This document shows, piece by piece, positions 16,409 to 24,734 of a stretch of DNA of 64,000 bases. The notes beneath the pieces are model-generated. The model saw only the letters and a program-made list of their open reading frames with translations, made no database searches and was not told where the DNA came from. Source of the stretch: Acidimicrobiaceae bacterium. Its GTDB lineage: Bacteria; Actinomycetota; Acidimicrobiia; Acidimicrobiales; RAAP-2. The DNA lies in assembly GCA_003132305.1 (NCBI GenBank), contig PKXJ01000018.1, positions 240,334-304,333 on the forward strand. Reading direction: 5' to 3'. A program made the translations under genes and the position numbers. Numbering within the stretch: the first letter of the stretch is position 1; every line of letters begins with the position of its first letter.

Positions 16409-17133
16409 GAGACCGCGCCAATGACGAGCGCGTCGAGGACGCTCTGGGCGACGTCCTCACCAAAGACGAGGCGCGCCGCGCGCGAGGGGCCGTGGTGACG
16501 TCGCAGTTCGTCAAAGGCGTAAAAGCTTCGAAGGGAGACCCGACGTTGCTCGGGACCCAGGGAACCGGCGAGGGCCGGCGCGCGAAGGTCACCACTCAAG
16601 CGCGCCACGGCCGAAGGATGGGGTCGATCAACGCGGATACTGACCGGAAAGCGATCACGCAGAGCCCGAGGGACGTCCTCGAGATCTTCGATGTTCGACG
16701 TCATCACCACCGAGAACTCCGGTCCGGGTCGTACCCACTCGAGCGTTTCGGGATTTCGCCAACGCGCTGAATCGGGCGAATCGGTGATGGCGAGCAACGT
16801 CGCGAGGGCGTCGCCCGAGGCGCGATCGACCTCGTCGAGGACGAGACGCCCCCCGCGGCCTTCTATCCCTCGCCACGCGCGAATCGCCGGACCTTCGCGC
16901 CATTCGAAGCGGCTCTCCCCGGTCGGCATCCAGGTGCCCGTGATCTCGCCCGAGGTGAGGTCTTCGGTGCACACCAGGCGCTCGGCGTGGCCCTCGACGA
17001 CGCCGTGATGAAGGGCCGCGAACGTCTTGCCGGTGCCGGGCGGACCGTAGAGGAGCACTCTCGACACGCCGGCCGAGAGCACGTCGGCCACGTCACGCCA
17101 GCACGAGCCCACCACATCATCATCGTCCACCAA
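16405..17133 (-). CDS. MoxR-type AAA+ ATPase
   Basis: AAA+ protein of 242 residues, expected to work with the VWA protein encoded directly after it. Walker A is YGPPGTGKT near residue 32, Walker B is RLVLDEVDRA near residue 95, sensor 1 is VVMTSN, and the RDRFPV stretch resembles the arginine-finger and sensor 2 region. It starts with TTG at 17,133 or GTG three bases later; AAGGAGAA precedes both. Short for the MoxR family (usually about 300), with a reduced C-terminal lid. It begins 42 bases after the YbaK-like gene ends on the same strand, so it may belong to the liv transcript or have its own promoter. Confidence 0.85.
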   Translation of the reverse strand: MVDDDDVVGSCWRDVADVLSAGVSRVLLYGPPGTGKTFAALHHGVVEGHAERLVCTEDLTSGEITGTWMPTGESRFEWREGPAIRAWRGIEGRGGRLVLDEVDRASGDALATLLAITDSPDSARWRNPETLEWVRPGPEFSVVMTSNIEDLEDVPRALRDRFPVSIRVDRPHPSAVARLSGDLRAPALAGSLGPEQRRVSLRSFYAFDELRRHHGPSRAARLVFGEDVAQSVLDALVIGAVS

Positions 17134-17174
17134 TTCTCCTTTGAAACCGTCACAACGGTCGCGAGGGCGGACGC

Positions 17175-17666
17175 TCAGGGGCGAATCAGCGTGAGCGCGA
17201 CGGCGTTGGTGAGATCGCGCAGCTCGTCGTAGGTCGTCGCGAAGACGGCGTTCGGGGTGCCACAGGCCGACCAGATCTCGTCGTAGTTCGCCAGCGAGTC
17301 ATCGATGAAGACGCGCAGTCGCGACGGCCACCCGACGGGCGAGACGCCCCCGATGGGTTGCCCGGTGGCGCGTCGAACTTCGTCCGCGCTGGCGCGTCGA
17401 AGAGACGTGCCGCCGGTCAGGACCGCGAACTGTTCGGTGTCGACGCGAAAGGCGCCACTCTTTAGGATCACCACGGGCTCCTCGTCCAGCACGAAGACGA
17501 GACAACTGGCGATGGCGCCCACGTCACAGCCGAGCGCCAACGCCGCGTCGGCCGAGGTCTTCGTGGAGACCCTGAACTCGCGAAAGGGTCCCTTAACCCC
17601 TCGATCGATCAGTACTTGGGCGACGCGAGCGGCACTGGGGTGCAGGCCTTCGCAACCGGACACCAC
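17175..17666 (-). CDS. YbaK/ProX-type aminoacyl-tRNA deacylase
   Basis: Trans-editing enzyme family that hydrolyses mischarged aminoacyl-tRNAs such as Cys- or Ala-tRNA(Pro). The 163-residue product has the family landmarks CLVFVLDEEPVVILKSG (with the conserved Lys), the glycine loop PIGGVSPVGW and the C-terminal FIDDSLANYDEIW and GTPNAVF. The GTG start overlaps the TAG of livF (TAGTG), so the two are translationally coupled and it is the last gene of the branched-chain amino acid transporter operon. Coupling of tRNA proofreading to amino-acid uptake is a sensible context but the exact tRNA is unknown. Confidence 0.85.
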   Translation of the reverse strand: MVSGCEGLHPSAARVAQVLIDRGVKGPFREFRVSTKTSADAALALGCDVGAIASCLVFVLDEEPVVILKSGAFRVDTEQFAVLTGGTSLRRASADEVRRATGQPIGGVSPVGWPSRLRVFIDDSLANYDEIWSACGTPNAVFATTYDELRDLTNAVALTLIRP

Positions 17667-18376
17667 TAGCTCTCGACGGATTCGCCGAGGTAGACCGCGC
17701 GCACGCGCTCGTCGTGGAGCAGATTCTTCGCGAGATCGCCAAAGACGATGCGGCCGTTCTCCATGACGTACCCGCGGTCCGCCAAGCGCAACGCCTGCGA
17801 GGCGTTCTGCTCCACCACGAGCACCGTCGTGCCCGCAGTGCGAATCTCACCGATGATGCCAAAGATCGTCTCGACGATCATCGGGGCGAGTCCCATCGAG
17901 GGCTCGTCGAGCAAGAGCAGTCGGGGCCGAGCCATCAGGGCGCGCGCGATCGCCAACATCTGTTGCTCACCACCCGAGAGATTCGCACCGAGCTGCTTAC
18001 GCCGTTCCTTAAGAATCGGAAACGTCTCGTACATATGGTCGCGATCGTCACTCGTCGAACCCCGCCGGTTGAAGGCGCCCATTTCGAGATTTTCCTCGAC
18101 CGACATCTGGGGAAAGATGCGGCGCCCTTCGGGCACGTGACTGATACCCAACTTGGAGAATTCGTGAGCCTTGGTGCGCGTGACGTCCTCGCCCTCGAAG
18201 AGGATCTGACCGCTCGCCGGGGCGTGAAGACCAGAAAGCATTCGCAGCGTCGTTGACTTACCCGCACCGTTCGCGCCCAGGAGGGCCACGATCTCGCCCT
18301 GCTCGACGTTGAACGAGATGCCGTGCAGCGCGGTGATGGCGCCGTAGCGCACGACCGCGTCCTTGACGTCCAGCAT
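17666..18376 (-). CDS. livF: Branched-chain amino acid ABC transporter ATP-binding protein LivF
   Basis: One of the two cytoplasmic ATPases of the HAAT importer. Walker A GANGAGKST at about residue 34, signature LSGGEQQMLAIARALM near 135, Walker B LLLLDEPSMGLAP near 155 and the family ending DLAKNLLHDERVRAVYLGE. Length 236 is that of LivF. Its start overlaps the stop of livG by one base, and the YbaK gene overlaps its end. Works as a heterodimer with LivG on the LivHM channel. Confidence 0.95.
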   Translation of the reverse strand: MLDVKDAVVRYGAITALHGISFNVEQGEIVALLGANGAGKSTTLRMLSGLHAPASGQILFEGEDVTRTKAHEFSKLGISHVPEGRRIFPQMSVEENLEMGAFNRRGSTSDDRDHMYETFPILKERRKQLGANLSGGEQQMLAIARALMARPRLLLLDEPSMGLAPMIVETIFGIIGEIRTAGTTVLVVEQNASQALRLADRGYVMENGRIVFGDLAKNLLHDERVRAVYLGESVES

Positions 18377-19179
18377 CAGATACTCTCCGCCTCTTCGGTC
18401 GTGGATCCCAAGTACGCCTCGATCACCACGGGGTTCGCGCGAACCTCTTCGGGCGTTCCCTCGGCGATGACCCCGCCGAAGTTCAACACGTAGAGCCGCT
18501 CGGCGAGGGACATCACGAGTTTCATGTCGTGCTCGATGAGCAGAATTGACACGCCCATGTTGTCGCGGACGCGTCGAATGAGGTTCGCGAGTTCGACCTT
18601 CTCCGACGGGTTCGTTCCGGCCGCTGGTTCGTCCAACAGCAGAACCTGAGGGTCCGTCGCGAGTCCTCGAGCAATCTCTAAGCGGCGTCGATCGCCGTAC
18701 GAGAGCGACGCGGCGATGGTGTTGGCCTTGGCACTCAGCCCGACGAACTTCAAGAGTTCCTCGGTGCGCTCGTCCGAGCGCTTCTCGTCACGACGCGTGC
18801 CCGGTCCGTGCAACATCGCGCCCACCACGCCGATGCCGCGATGGCTCTCCGCGCCGATCTTGACGTTCTCAAAGGTGGACAGCGCACTAAACATCCGAGA
18901 GGCCTGGAAGGTGCGAGCGACGCCGAAGTTGGCGACTCGGTAGGCCTTTCGACCGATGATCGAGATGGACTTGCCGTTACGACCCGTGAAGTTGATCGTC
19001 CCCTCTTGGGGCTGGTAGACCCCCGTCAGGGAGTTGAACAGTGACGTCTTGCCCGCGCCGTTGGGTCCAATGACCGCGAGAATCTCGCCGCGGTCCTGGT
19101 GCAGACTGACGTCGTTCAAAGAGATCACCCCACCAAAGCGAAGCGTCACGTTGCGTACGTCAAAGATGATGTCGCTCAC
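18376..19179 (-). CDS. livG: Branched-chain amino acid ABC transporter ATP-binding protein LivG
   Basis: Second ATPase of the importer. Walker A GPNGAGKTSLFN near residue 40, LSYGDRRRLEIARGLA as signature, LLLDEPAAGTNPSE as Walker B, and IEHDMKLVMSLAERLYVLNFG with the switch His, all as in LivG proteins. Length 267. The ATG start overlaps the end of livM by 4 bases. It is followed directly by livF. Confidence 0.95.
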   Translation of the reverse strand: MSDIIFDVRNVTLRFGGVISLNDVSLHQDRGEILAVIGPNGAGKTSLFNSLTGVYQPQEGTINFTGRNGKSISIIGRKAYRVANFGVARTFQASRMFSALSTFENVKIGAESHRGIGVVGAMLHGPGTRRDEKRSDERTEELLKFVGLSAKANTIAASLSYGDRRRLEIARGLATDPQVLLLDEPAAGTNPSEKVELANLIRRVRDNMGVSILLIEHDMKLVMSLAERLYVLNFGGVIAEGTPEEVRANPVVIEAYLGSTTEEAESI

Positions 19180-20525
19180 GTGTCGTCACCCAAGAGCACT
19201 TCGTCCATGTGGCTATTTTCGTGATCGGCTTCGGAGAGCAGAATCTCTCGTTTACGACGCTTCGAGGGGATGAGGCCCGCTGGTCGAAAGATCATCATCA
19301 CGATGAGGAGTGCGCCCAAGTAGATGTAGAGGTCGGACGGCTGATAGCCCCAGTGCTGTCCATTGTTCAGCCACTCGGTCACCGTTTGGATGAGAATCGC
19401 GCCCAAGACCACGCCGGCGATCGAGCCCATGCCGCCGAGGATGACGAGCACCAAGATATTGATCGAGAACGTCAGCGTGAAGCTCGAGGGGAAGATGAAG
19501 TTGGACTGGCTGGCCGTGAGGACGCCCGCGAACCCCGCCGACGCGGCCCCGATCGCGAAGGCCATGACCTTGTACTTCAAGGGGTTGATACCGACCGATT
19601 CCGCCGCGACTTCGTCTTCACGGATGGCGGTCCACGCGCGCCCGACGCGCGAATGCTCGAGCAGGGAGAACACGATCAAAAAGAGCACCACGAAACCCAG
19701 CGCCAAGTAGTAGTACGGCACGGGTTTGAGACCCCACACGTACTTCAGCGGCCCGAGATGGATCGAGGGGTGCGGAATGAGTTTCGAGCCCAGTGAGCCG
19801 TCGGTGATGCCGTAGAGATTGTTCGCAAAAATTGTGACGATCTCACCGAAACCCAACGTCACGATGGCCAGGTAGTCACCGCGCAGGCGCAACGTTGGCG
19901 CACCGAGCAAGATGCCGGTGATCATGACGAGGGCGATAGCGATCGGAATGGCCCAAAAGGGATTCAACGCGTGGTTAAAGAGTGGCGGCAGGGGCAGCGC
20001 ACCGGTCACCCACGCCGCGGTGTACGCGCCAATCAGGTAGAAGGCCACGTACCCGAGGTCGAGCAGGCCGGCGAAACCCACGACGACGTTGAGACCAATC
20101 GCCAGCAACACGTAGACCGCGATCTGCTCGACCATGGCGGCCTGCCAGAACGGGGAGTTAATAATGTGCGGCAGCAGTACGGCCACGACGAGCAGGGCCC
20201 CCAAAACACCCCAGCGCACCGGACGCGTCGACGTGAACTTGCGCGGAACCACCAGCCACTTGTTCAGCGTCACACGAACCCGGGGACCGTTCGTCATCCA
20301 CACCATGACGATGCCCCACCCGACGAGCGCGAGGAACAAGAACAGCACCCAGCGCTGGGTCCTAAAGAGTCCAAAGAACGAAGCGTGCTCGGCGAACGAG
20401 CCCTTGAAGCCAGCGGTCGGCGCCGTGTTGCTCCCGGGCGGACCCGTCATCAGCTCAATGACGGCGACCACGGCGATCGTTATGAGGAGCCGACGTAGTG
20501 GAGGCTTGGCGAGGAGCTCTGTCAT
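19176..20525 (-). CDS. livM: Branched-chain amino acid ABC transporter permease LivM
   Basis: Membrane channel subunit with about ten helices. The core from residue ~130 has the LivM pattern (AIGLNVVVGFAGLLDLGYVAFYLIGAY and the EAA-like loop GRAWTAIREDEVAAESVGIN, then GMGSIAGVVLGA). At 449 residues it is longer than usual (about 320-360) because of an N-terminal extension of about 110 residues with two further hydrophobic segments. Its start overlaps the stop of livH, and its end overlaps livG. The permease role is firm; the extension's role is not known. Confidence 0.93.
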   Translation of the reverse strand: MTELLAKPPLRRLLITIAVVAVIELMTGPPGSNTAPTAGFKGSFAEHASFFGLFRTQRWVLFLFLALVGWGIVMVWMTNGPRVRVTLNKWLVVPRKFTSTRPVRWGVLGALLVVAVLLPHIINSPFWQAAMVEQIAVYVLLAIGLNVVVGFAGLLDLGYVAFYLIGAYTAAWVTGALPLPPLFNHALNPFWAIPIAIALVMITGILLGAPTLRLRGDYLAIVTLGFGEIVTIFANNLYGITDGSLGSKLIPHPSIHLGPLKYVWGLKPVPYYYLALGFVVLFLIVFSLLEHSRVGRAWTAIREDEVAAESVGINPLKYKVMAFAIGAASAGFAGVLTASQSNFIFPSSFTLTFSINILVLVILGGMGSIAGVVLGAILIQTVTEWLNNGQHWGYQPSDLYIYLGALLIVMMIFRPAGLIPSKRRKREILLSEADHENSHMDEVLLGDDT

Positions 20526-21487
20526 CAGGCGGACCGGCCGAGACGTTCGCCCAAGATACCGGTTGGTCGCACCAGCAGCACCAGGACGAGAATGCCAAAG
20601 GCCACGACGTCAATGTACGCCGCCTGGACGAAAACGACGCAGAGACCTTCAAAGACGCCGAGTATCAGTCCGCCGATCATGGCGCCCCGGAGATTGCCAA
20701 TACCGCCGAGGACCGCGGCGGTGAACGCCTTGAGGGCGGGAACGAAACCCATGGTGTACACGACGCCCGTGCCCATCGCAAAGAGAAAACCGGCGGCCCC
20801 CCCGAGCGCGCCGCCGACAATAAACGTGATGGCTATCGTGCGGTCGATGTTGACCCCCATCAGGGAGGCCGTCTCGGCGTCTTGGGCGACCGCGCGAATG
20901 CCCCGACCGAGTCGAGTCTTGGCGACCAAACGGTCGAGCGCGATGAACATGATCACGCCCGCGATGAGAATGATGATGTAGTACATCAATACCGGCGCAC
21001 CAAAGATATGAAACACCGCGTGATTAATATAGGGCTGCGGCGTCGAAACAGCGATGTGACCGAACTCCTTGCCCGCCAAGTTAAAGAGGAAGTACGACGC
21101 GCCAATCGCGCTGATGAGGTAGGCCAGTCGGGGGGCGTTTCGCCGACGCAGGGTACGATACGCCACCCGTTCCAAGAGCGCCGCCATGACGGCACCGGCG
21201 ACGCCGCCGGCCACAATTCCGAGCACGATGAGTCCAACACTGGCGAAAGCCGAGGGCGCGGACGCGCCGACCAAGGCCTTCATCACGAAGTAGCCCGCGA
21301 AGCCCCCCGCCATGAATATCTCAGAGTGCGCAAAGTTGATGAGTCGCAGTACGCCGTAGACCAGCGTGTAGCCCACCGCGATCATGCCGTAGAGCAGGCC
21401 GTTCGCGACGCCGCCCACGAAGAGAGCCCAGAACTCATGTTTGAGCGTGTCGAGGTGTGCCAGTAGGTAATGTCCAAACGCACCCAA
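20525..21487 (-). CDS. livH: Branched-chain amino acid ABC transporter permease LivH
   Basis: Membrane channel subunit pairing with LivM. It has ANGLLYGMIAVGYTLVYGVL at the N-terminus, then INFAHSEIFMAGGFAG, and the loop GRGIRAVAQDAETASLMGVN, which is the ATPase contact of the family. The open frame runs back to 21,559, but those first codons would lie in the hairpin at 21,527-21,554. I therefore choose the TTG at 21,487, which has GGGAGG 5 bases ahead and gives a normal 320 residues. It follows livK after 91 bases that hold the hairpin. Confidence 0.9.
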   Translation of the reverse strand: MGAFGHYLLAHLDTLKHEFWALFVGGVANGLLYGMIAVGYTLVYGVLRLINFAHSEIFMAGGFAGYFVMKALVGASAPSAFASVGLIVLGIVAGGVAGAVMAALLERVAYRTLRRRNAPRLAYLISAIGASYFLFNLAGKEFGHIAVSTPQPYINHAVFHIFGAPVLMYYIIILIAGVIMFIALDRLVAKTRLGRGIRAVAQDAETASLMGVNIDRTIAITFIVGGALGGAAGFLFAMGTGVVYTMGFVPALKAFTAAVLGGIGNLRGAMIGGLILGVFEGLCVVFVQAAYIDVVAFGILVLVLLVRPTGILGERLGRSA

Positions 21488-21526
21488 GTGGCCCTCCCAG
21501 ACGAAGACAAAGTGTAGCCAACGCCA

Positions 21527-21554
21527 GAAGCCGGGGGTAAAAACCCCCGGCTTC
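21527..21554. terminator. Strong hairpin between livK and livH, probable attenuator
   Basis: GAAGCCGGGGGT pairs perfectly over 12 bp around a 4-base loop. No U-tract follows in the transcript direction (minus). Its place between the binding-protein gene and the permease genes fits partial termination or mRNA protection that gives more LivK than LivH. Confidence 0.75.
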
Positions 21555-21578
21555 GGCAACGTTAGGTAAATCGACTAC

Positions 21579-22763
21579 TTACTCGAGGCCCAACTGAACG
21601 ACTTTTCCGTTCTTCACTTGGTTCACGTAGATGGCCGAACCAGCGATGTTGCCATCCTTCTGGAACTTGATCAACTTCGTGAGGCCCTTGTAAGAAATCT
21701 TGTGCAACTCCGCCACTAGGGCCGAACGCGTGATCTTCTTCAGCTTCTTCATAGCTGCGATGATGACGTTGGCCGCGTCGTACGACTCAGGAGCGTACGT
21801 TGCGTTGGACGAGCTGAAGTTCGCCAAGTTCTGGAAAGCCTTGTTGAACGACGAGTTCTGCGAAACAGCGCAGGCACACGACAACAAGACGCCGCTCGCG
21901 GCCGAAGCGGGCGTGGTGCCCGCAATCAACGCGTTGGAGTCTGAACCGTCACCCGACATGATCGCGCCACTCCATCCAGCGGAACTAAGAGCGCCGAGGA
22001 ACAGACCAAGGTCGCAGTAGTAACCGCCGTAGAACATCGCCTTCGCCCCGCTGGCTACCGCCTGGGTGGCGGCGGCCGAGTACTGGGTCGCTGAGGCCGT
22101 TCCGTCAGTGCACTGCGCCGTACCCGGAACTGTCGCTGCGGTCACGGTCGCGCCGTCAGTCGTCGCCTGGGTAGCAAAGGCCGAGGCCAAACCGGAACCG
22201 TACGCCGAACCGTCGTTCACGACGTACACGCTCTTAAAGCTCTTGGTCTTCACGAGGTAGTTCGCGTCCGCCGGACCCTGGACACCATCGTCAGCCACGA
22301 CGCGGAAGAAGTTGCCCCAGCCGCTCGTCGCCAACGTCACCCTCGTCGCCGAAGGACTCACTGTGGCAATGCGCGCCTTCGCGTAGTAGGGCTCCGCGGC
22401 AGCCGTCGCACCAGAGAACGCTGGGCCCACAATGGCGATCAGCTTCTTGTTCGACACGGCGGACTGAGCCTCCGTGGGCGAAATGGTGGGGTCACCCTGG
22501 TCGTCGTACTTCGCGATTTGCAGCTTGAAATGGTTCTTGCCCGAGGCGTTGGCCTGATTAATAGCCAACTCCACGGCGAATACCATGTTCAATCCAAGTT
22601 GCAAGTTTCCACCCGACAACGGGCCTTCATAGCCAATGACGTAGGTTGGCTTCGGCTTAGCAGCAGCACCTGAAGTTGACGCAATACCGACTGCCGGCAC
22701 CGCCATCAACAGCAGGGCACTCGAAGCCACCGCAGCCACCGTCTTGTTCAAACGAAGCTTCAT
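21579..22763 (-). CDS. livK: Branched-chain amino acid ABC transporter substrate-binding protein LivK
   Basis: Secreted type I periplasmic-binding-fold protein of 394 residues. The signal peptide has a basic start (MKLRLNKTVAAVASS), a hydrophobic core (ALLLMAVPAVGIAS) and a likely cut after SGAAA; there is no lipobox Cys. The mature part begins YVIGYEGPLSGGNLQLGLNM, typical of Leu/Ile/Val receptors, and has VGPAFSGATAAAEPYY with the ligand-contacting Ser/Thr residues. First gene of livKHMGF-ybaK. Leu/Ile/Val are the default ligands, but the family also takes amides and aromatic compounds. Confidence 0.92.
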   Translation of the reverse strand: MKLRLNKTVAAVASSALLLMAVPAVGIASTSGAAAKPKPTYVIGYEGPLSGGNLQLGLNMVFAVELAINQANASGKNHFKLQIAKYDDQGDPTISPTEAQSAVSNKKLIAIVGPAFSGATAAAEPYYAKARIATVSPSATRVTLATSGWGNFFRVVADDGVQGPADANYLVKTKSFKSVYVVNDGSAYGSGLASAFATQATTDGATVTAATVPGTAQCTDGTASATQYSAAATQAVASGAKAMFYGGYYCDLGLFLGALSSAGWSGAIMSGDGSDSNALIAGTTPASAASGVLLSCACAVSQNSSFNKAFQNLANFSSSNATYAPESYDAANVIIAAMKKLKKITRSALVAELHKISYKGLTKLIKFQKDGNIAGSAIYVNQVKNGKVVQLGLE

Positions 22764-23032
22764 AAGCGACGTCCTTCCTCAACTGTGTTGATTCACTTCT
22801 CACCACCGAGTTCTCAGACGCGTCACCTAAACAACACGTAATAATCAACTCGAAGATGTATAAGCCGATCTGGCCATTGCAGAACGTTAGCAGTATAGAA
22901 ATGCACGAAAAGGTGCGCCCCCACTGAAAAAATCAGTTTTTTTGGGTCCCAACGAACTGCGAACAGGTGTTTGAGTTGGACCAACCACAGGTGTAGCATA
23001 CGAACAACTGTTCGTTACCTGGAGGACCACTA
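22764..23032. promoter_or_regulatory. Divergent promoter region of livK and lexA with two LexA boxes
   Basis: CGAACAACTGTTCG at 23,001-23,014 is a perfect LexA box, 18 bases before the lexA start. CGAACAGGTGTTTG at 22,960-22,973 is a one-mismatch box 41 bases upstream. GGAGG at 23,021 is the lexA ribosome site. The rest of the spacer holds the livK leader; no clear operator for livK was seen. Confidence 0.85.
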
Positions 23033-23656
23033 ATGGCCGAAGTTCTGACACCAATGCGTCGAGAGATTCTGGAGTTCATCGTGAGTTGCCAACGCGAGCG
23101 CGGTTTTCCTCCGACCATTCGCGAAATCGGCGAACACGTGGGACTCTCCTCCTCGGCGACCGTCGCCAATCACATCACGGTCTTAAAAAACGCCGGATAT
23201 ATCGAAAAGAATGCCCAGCAACCTCGGACCTTGACGGTTCGTCTCGACACGGCCAATCCCGCGCCCGAACAACACATTCGTCACATTCCCTTCGTGGGCG
23301 ACATCGCCGCGGGTACGGGAGTTCTCGCTGTCGAAAGTGCCCACGAACTGATGTCGATTCCCGAGCAGTTCGCCGGACGCGGTGACAGCTTCATTCTCCA
23401 AGTGCGAGGCGACTCGATGGTGAACGCGGGAATCCTGTCCGGGGACTTCATCGTCGTCCAACGCGAAAGCACGGCGAACGCCGGCGAGATTGTCGTCGCG
23501 GGGATCCCCGGGGACGAGGCGACCGTGAAGCGTTTCTTTCCTCAGGGTTCCAGGATCATCTTGAAGCCCGAAAACTCCTCGATGGAACCAATGGAGTTTG
23601 ACTCTCGAGACGTCACCATCTACGGTCGCGTCATCTCGGTACTTCGCCACTACTAA
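23033..23656 (+). CDS. lexA: LexA SOS repressor
   Basis: Represses DNA-damage genes and cleaves itself when stimulated by RecA filaments. The winged-helix N-terminus has FPPTIREIGEHVGLSSSATV (recognition helix). The cleavage Ala-Gly is at residues 93-94 (DIAAGTGV), the catalytic Ser is at 128 in RGDSMV and the Lys at 166 in ATVKRFF. Length 207 is normal. Start ATG has GGAGG 8 bases ahead. It carries its own boxes, so it is autoregulated. Unlike many actinobacteria, lexA is not beside the LysM-nrdR pair here but 8 kb away. Confidence 0.97.
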   Translation: MAEVLTPMRREILEFIVSCQRERGFPPTIREIGEHVGLSSSATVANHITVLKNAGYIEKNAQQPRTLTVRLDTANPAPEQHIRHIPFVGDIAAGTGVLAVESAHELMSIPEQFAGRGDSFILQVRGDSMVNAGILSGDFIVVQRESTANAGEIVVAGIPGDEATVKRFFPQGSRIILKPENSSMEPMEFDSRDVTIYGRVISVLRHY

Positions 23657-23664
23657 AGCGCTCG

Positions 23665-23686
23665 AGCGACACCACGTGGTGGCGCT
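23665..23686. terminator. Hairpin between convergent lexA and dapE
   Basis: AGCGACACCAC pairs with GTGGTGGCGCT with one mismatch and almost no loop. It lies between the lexA stop and the dapE stop, where a bidirectional terminator is expected. No U-tract is seen. Confidence 0.5.
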
Positions 23687-24734
23687 ACGCGAGCCACTGT
23701 CTCAGGACGCTCTCGAACCGGGAAAGTTCTTCCAACGTCACGAACTCGTCACTTCGATGGGCGAGTAACGGATCACCCGCGCCGAAATTGGTCGCAGGAA
23801 TAGCGAGCTCTTGAAAGGTCGCGACGTCGGTCCAACCGACTTTGGCGTCCGCGGCGTGGCCCGTCAATCGAACGAGCGCGCCCAGTCGTTCGTTGTCAAG
23901 CGAAGGCTTCGCGCCGGGAGCCCAGTCCCGCACCGAAAACGTGTCACCCTCTTCCACCAGTTCGCCCAGAAACTCGCGCAGCCACGACGCGGCCTCGTCC
24001 CTTGAGCGGTCGGGCGCGACGCGATGATTAATCGTGAGCGTCGCCACGTCGGGCACCACGTTCACGGCCACTCCCCCCTCCACGCCGACGGCTTGCAGCT
24101 GCTCGGTGTAACGCACGCCCTCGATCTCCACCGTTCTGGGTTCGTAGTTCGAAACGCGCGTGATAACGGCCGCCATTCGATGGATGGCGTTACGCCCCGT
24201 GAAGGGTCGCGCCGTGTGCGCACGCTTTCCCGCGAGTTCGACGCTGACCTTCAACGTTCCCTGACAGCCCGCTTGAACAACCCCACCCGTGGGTTCGGCC
24301 AGCACCGCGACGTCGCCTTGCAAGAGATCGGGTCGTAGCACGGCGATCTCGGACAGGCCCGATTCACTCCGAGAGATCTCTTCGCGAGCGTAGAAGATCC
24401 ACGTCACTTCAAGCGACCGGGGCGCGGGATCGAGCGCGAGGGCCAACATCACGGCGAGCGAACCCTTCATGTCACAGGCCCCCACGCCGCGCAGCTCCTC
24501 GTTGACGATCGTTGCCTGACGAGCGTCACCCGGCACGGTGTCGAGATGGCCAGCGACCAGTACTCGCGTAGCGTGATGGCCGGTCGTGCGCGCCACGACG
24601 TTGTCACCGACGCGTTCGACGTCGAGGGTGTCTGACCTCCGCAACAGGCCTTCGACGTAGGTGGCGAGCGCCGCTTCGTCGCGACTGACTGAACTGATCG
24701 ACACCAAAGTGAACGCCTCGTCGAGTCGGCTCAC
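23685..24734 (-). CDS. dapE: Succinyl-diaminopimelate desuccinylase
   Basis: M20-family zinc hydrolase that releases succinate from N-succinyl-L,L-diaminopimelate in lysine and peptidoglycan synthesis. VAGHLDTVP (first metal His and catalytic Asp), GACDMKGSLAVML (bridging Asp), YAREEI (general base Glu-Glu), VLAEPT, and HRSDEFVTLEEL at the end (last metal His) are all in place. Length 349 is typical of actinobacterial DapE. GTG start overlaps the dapD stop by 4 bases. Last gene of the long operon starting at ftsK. Confidence 0.93.
   Translation of the reverse strand: MSRLDEAFTLVSISSVSRDEAALATYVEGLLRRSDTLDVERVGDNVVARTTGHHATRVLVAGHLDTVPGDARQATIVNEELRGVGACDMKGSLAVMLALALDPAPRSLEVTWIFYAREEISRSESGLSEIAVLRPDLLQGDVAVLAEPTGGVVQAGCQGTLKVSVELAGKRAHTARPFTGRNAIHRMAAVITRVSNYEPRTVEIEGVRYTEQLQAVGVEGGVAVNVVPDVATLTINHRVAPDRSRDEAASWLREFLGELVEEGDTFSVRDWAPGAKPSLDNERLGALVRLTGHAADAKVGWTDVATFQELAIPATNFGAGDPLLAHRSDEFVTLEELSRFESVLRQWLA

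Noticed and set aside
20498..21466. 322-codon open frame on the plus strand over livM/livH
   Set aside because: Antisense to the two permease genes; no protein motif, very high Arg/Asp/Glu/His content.
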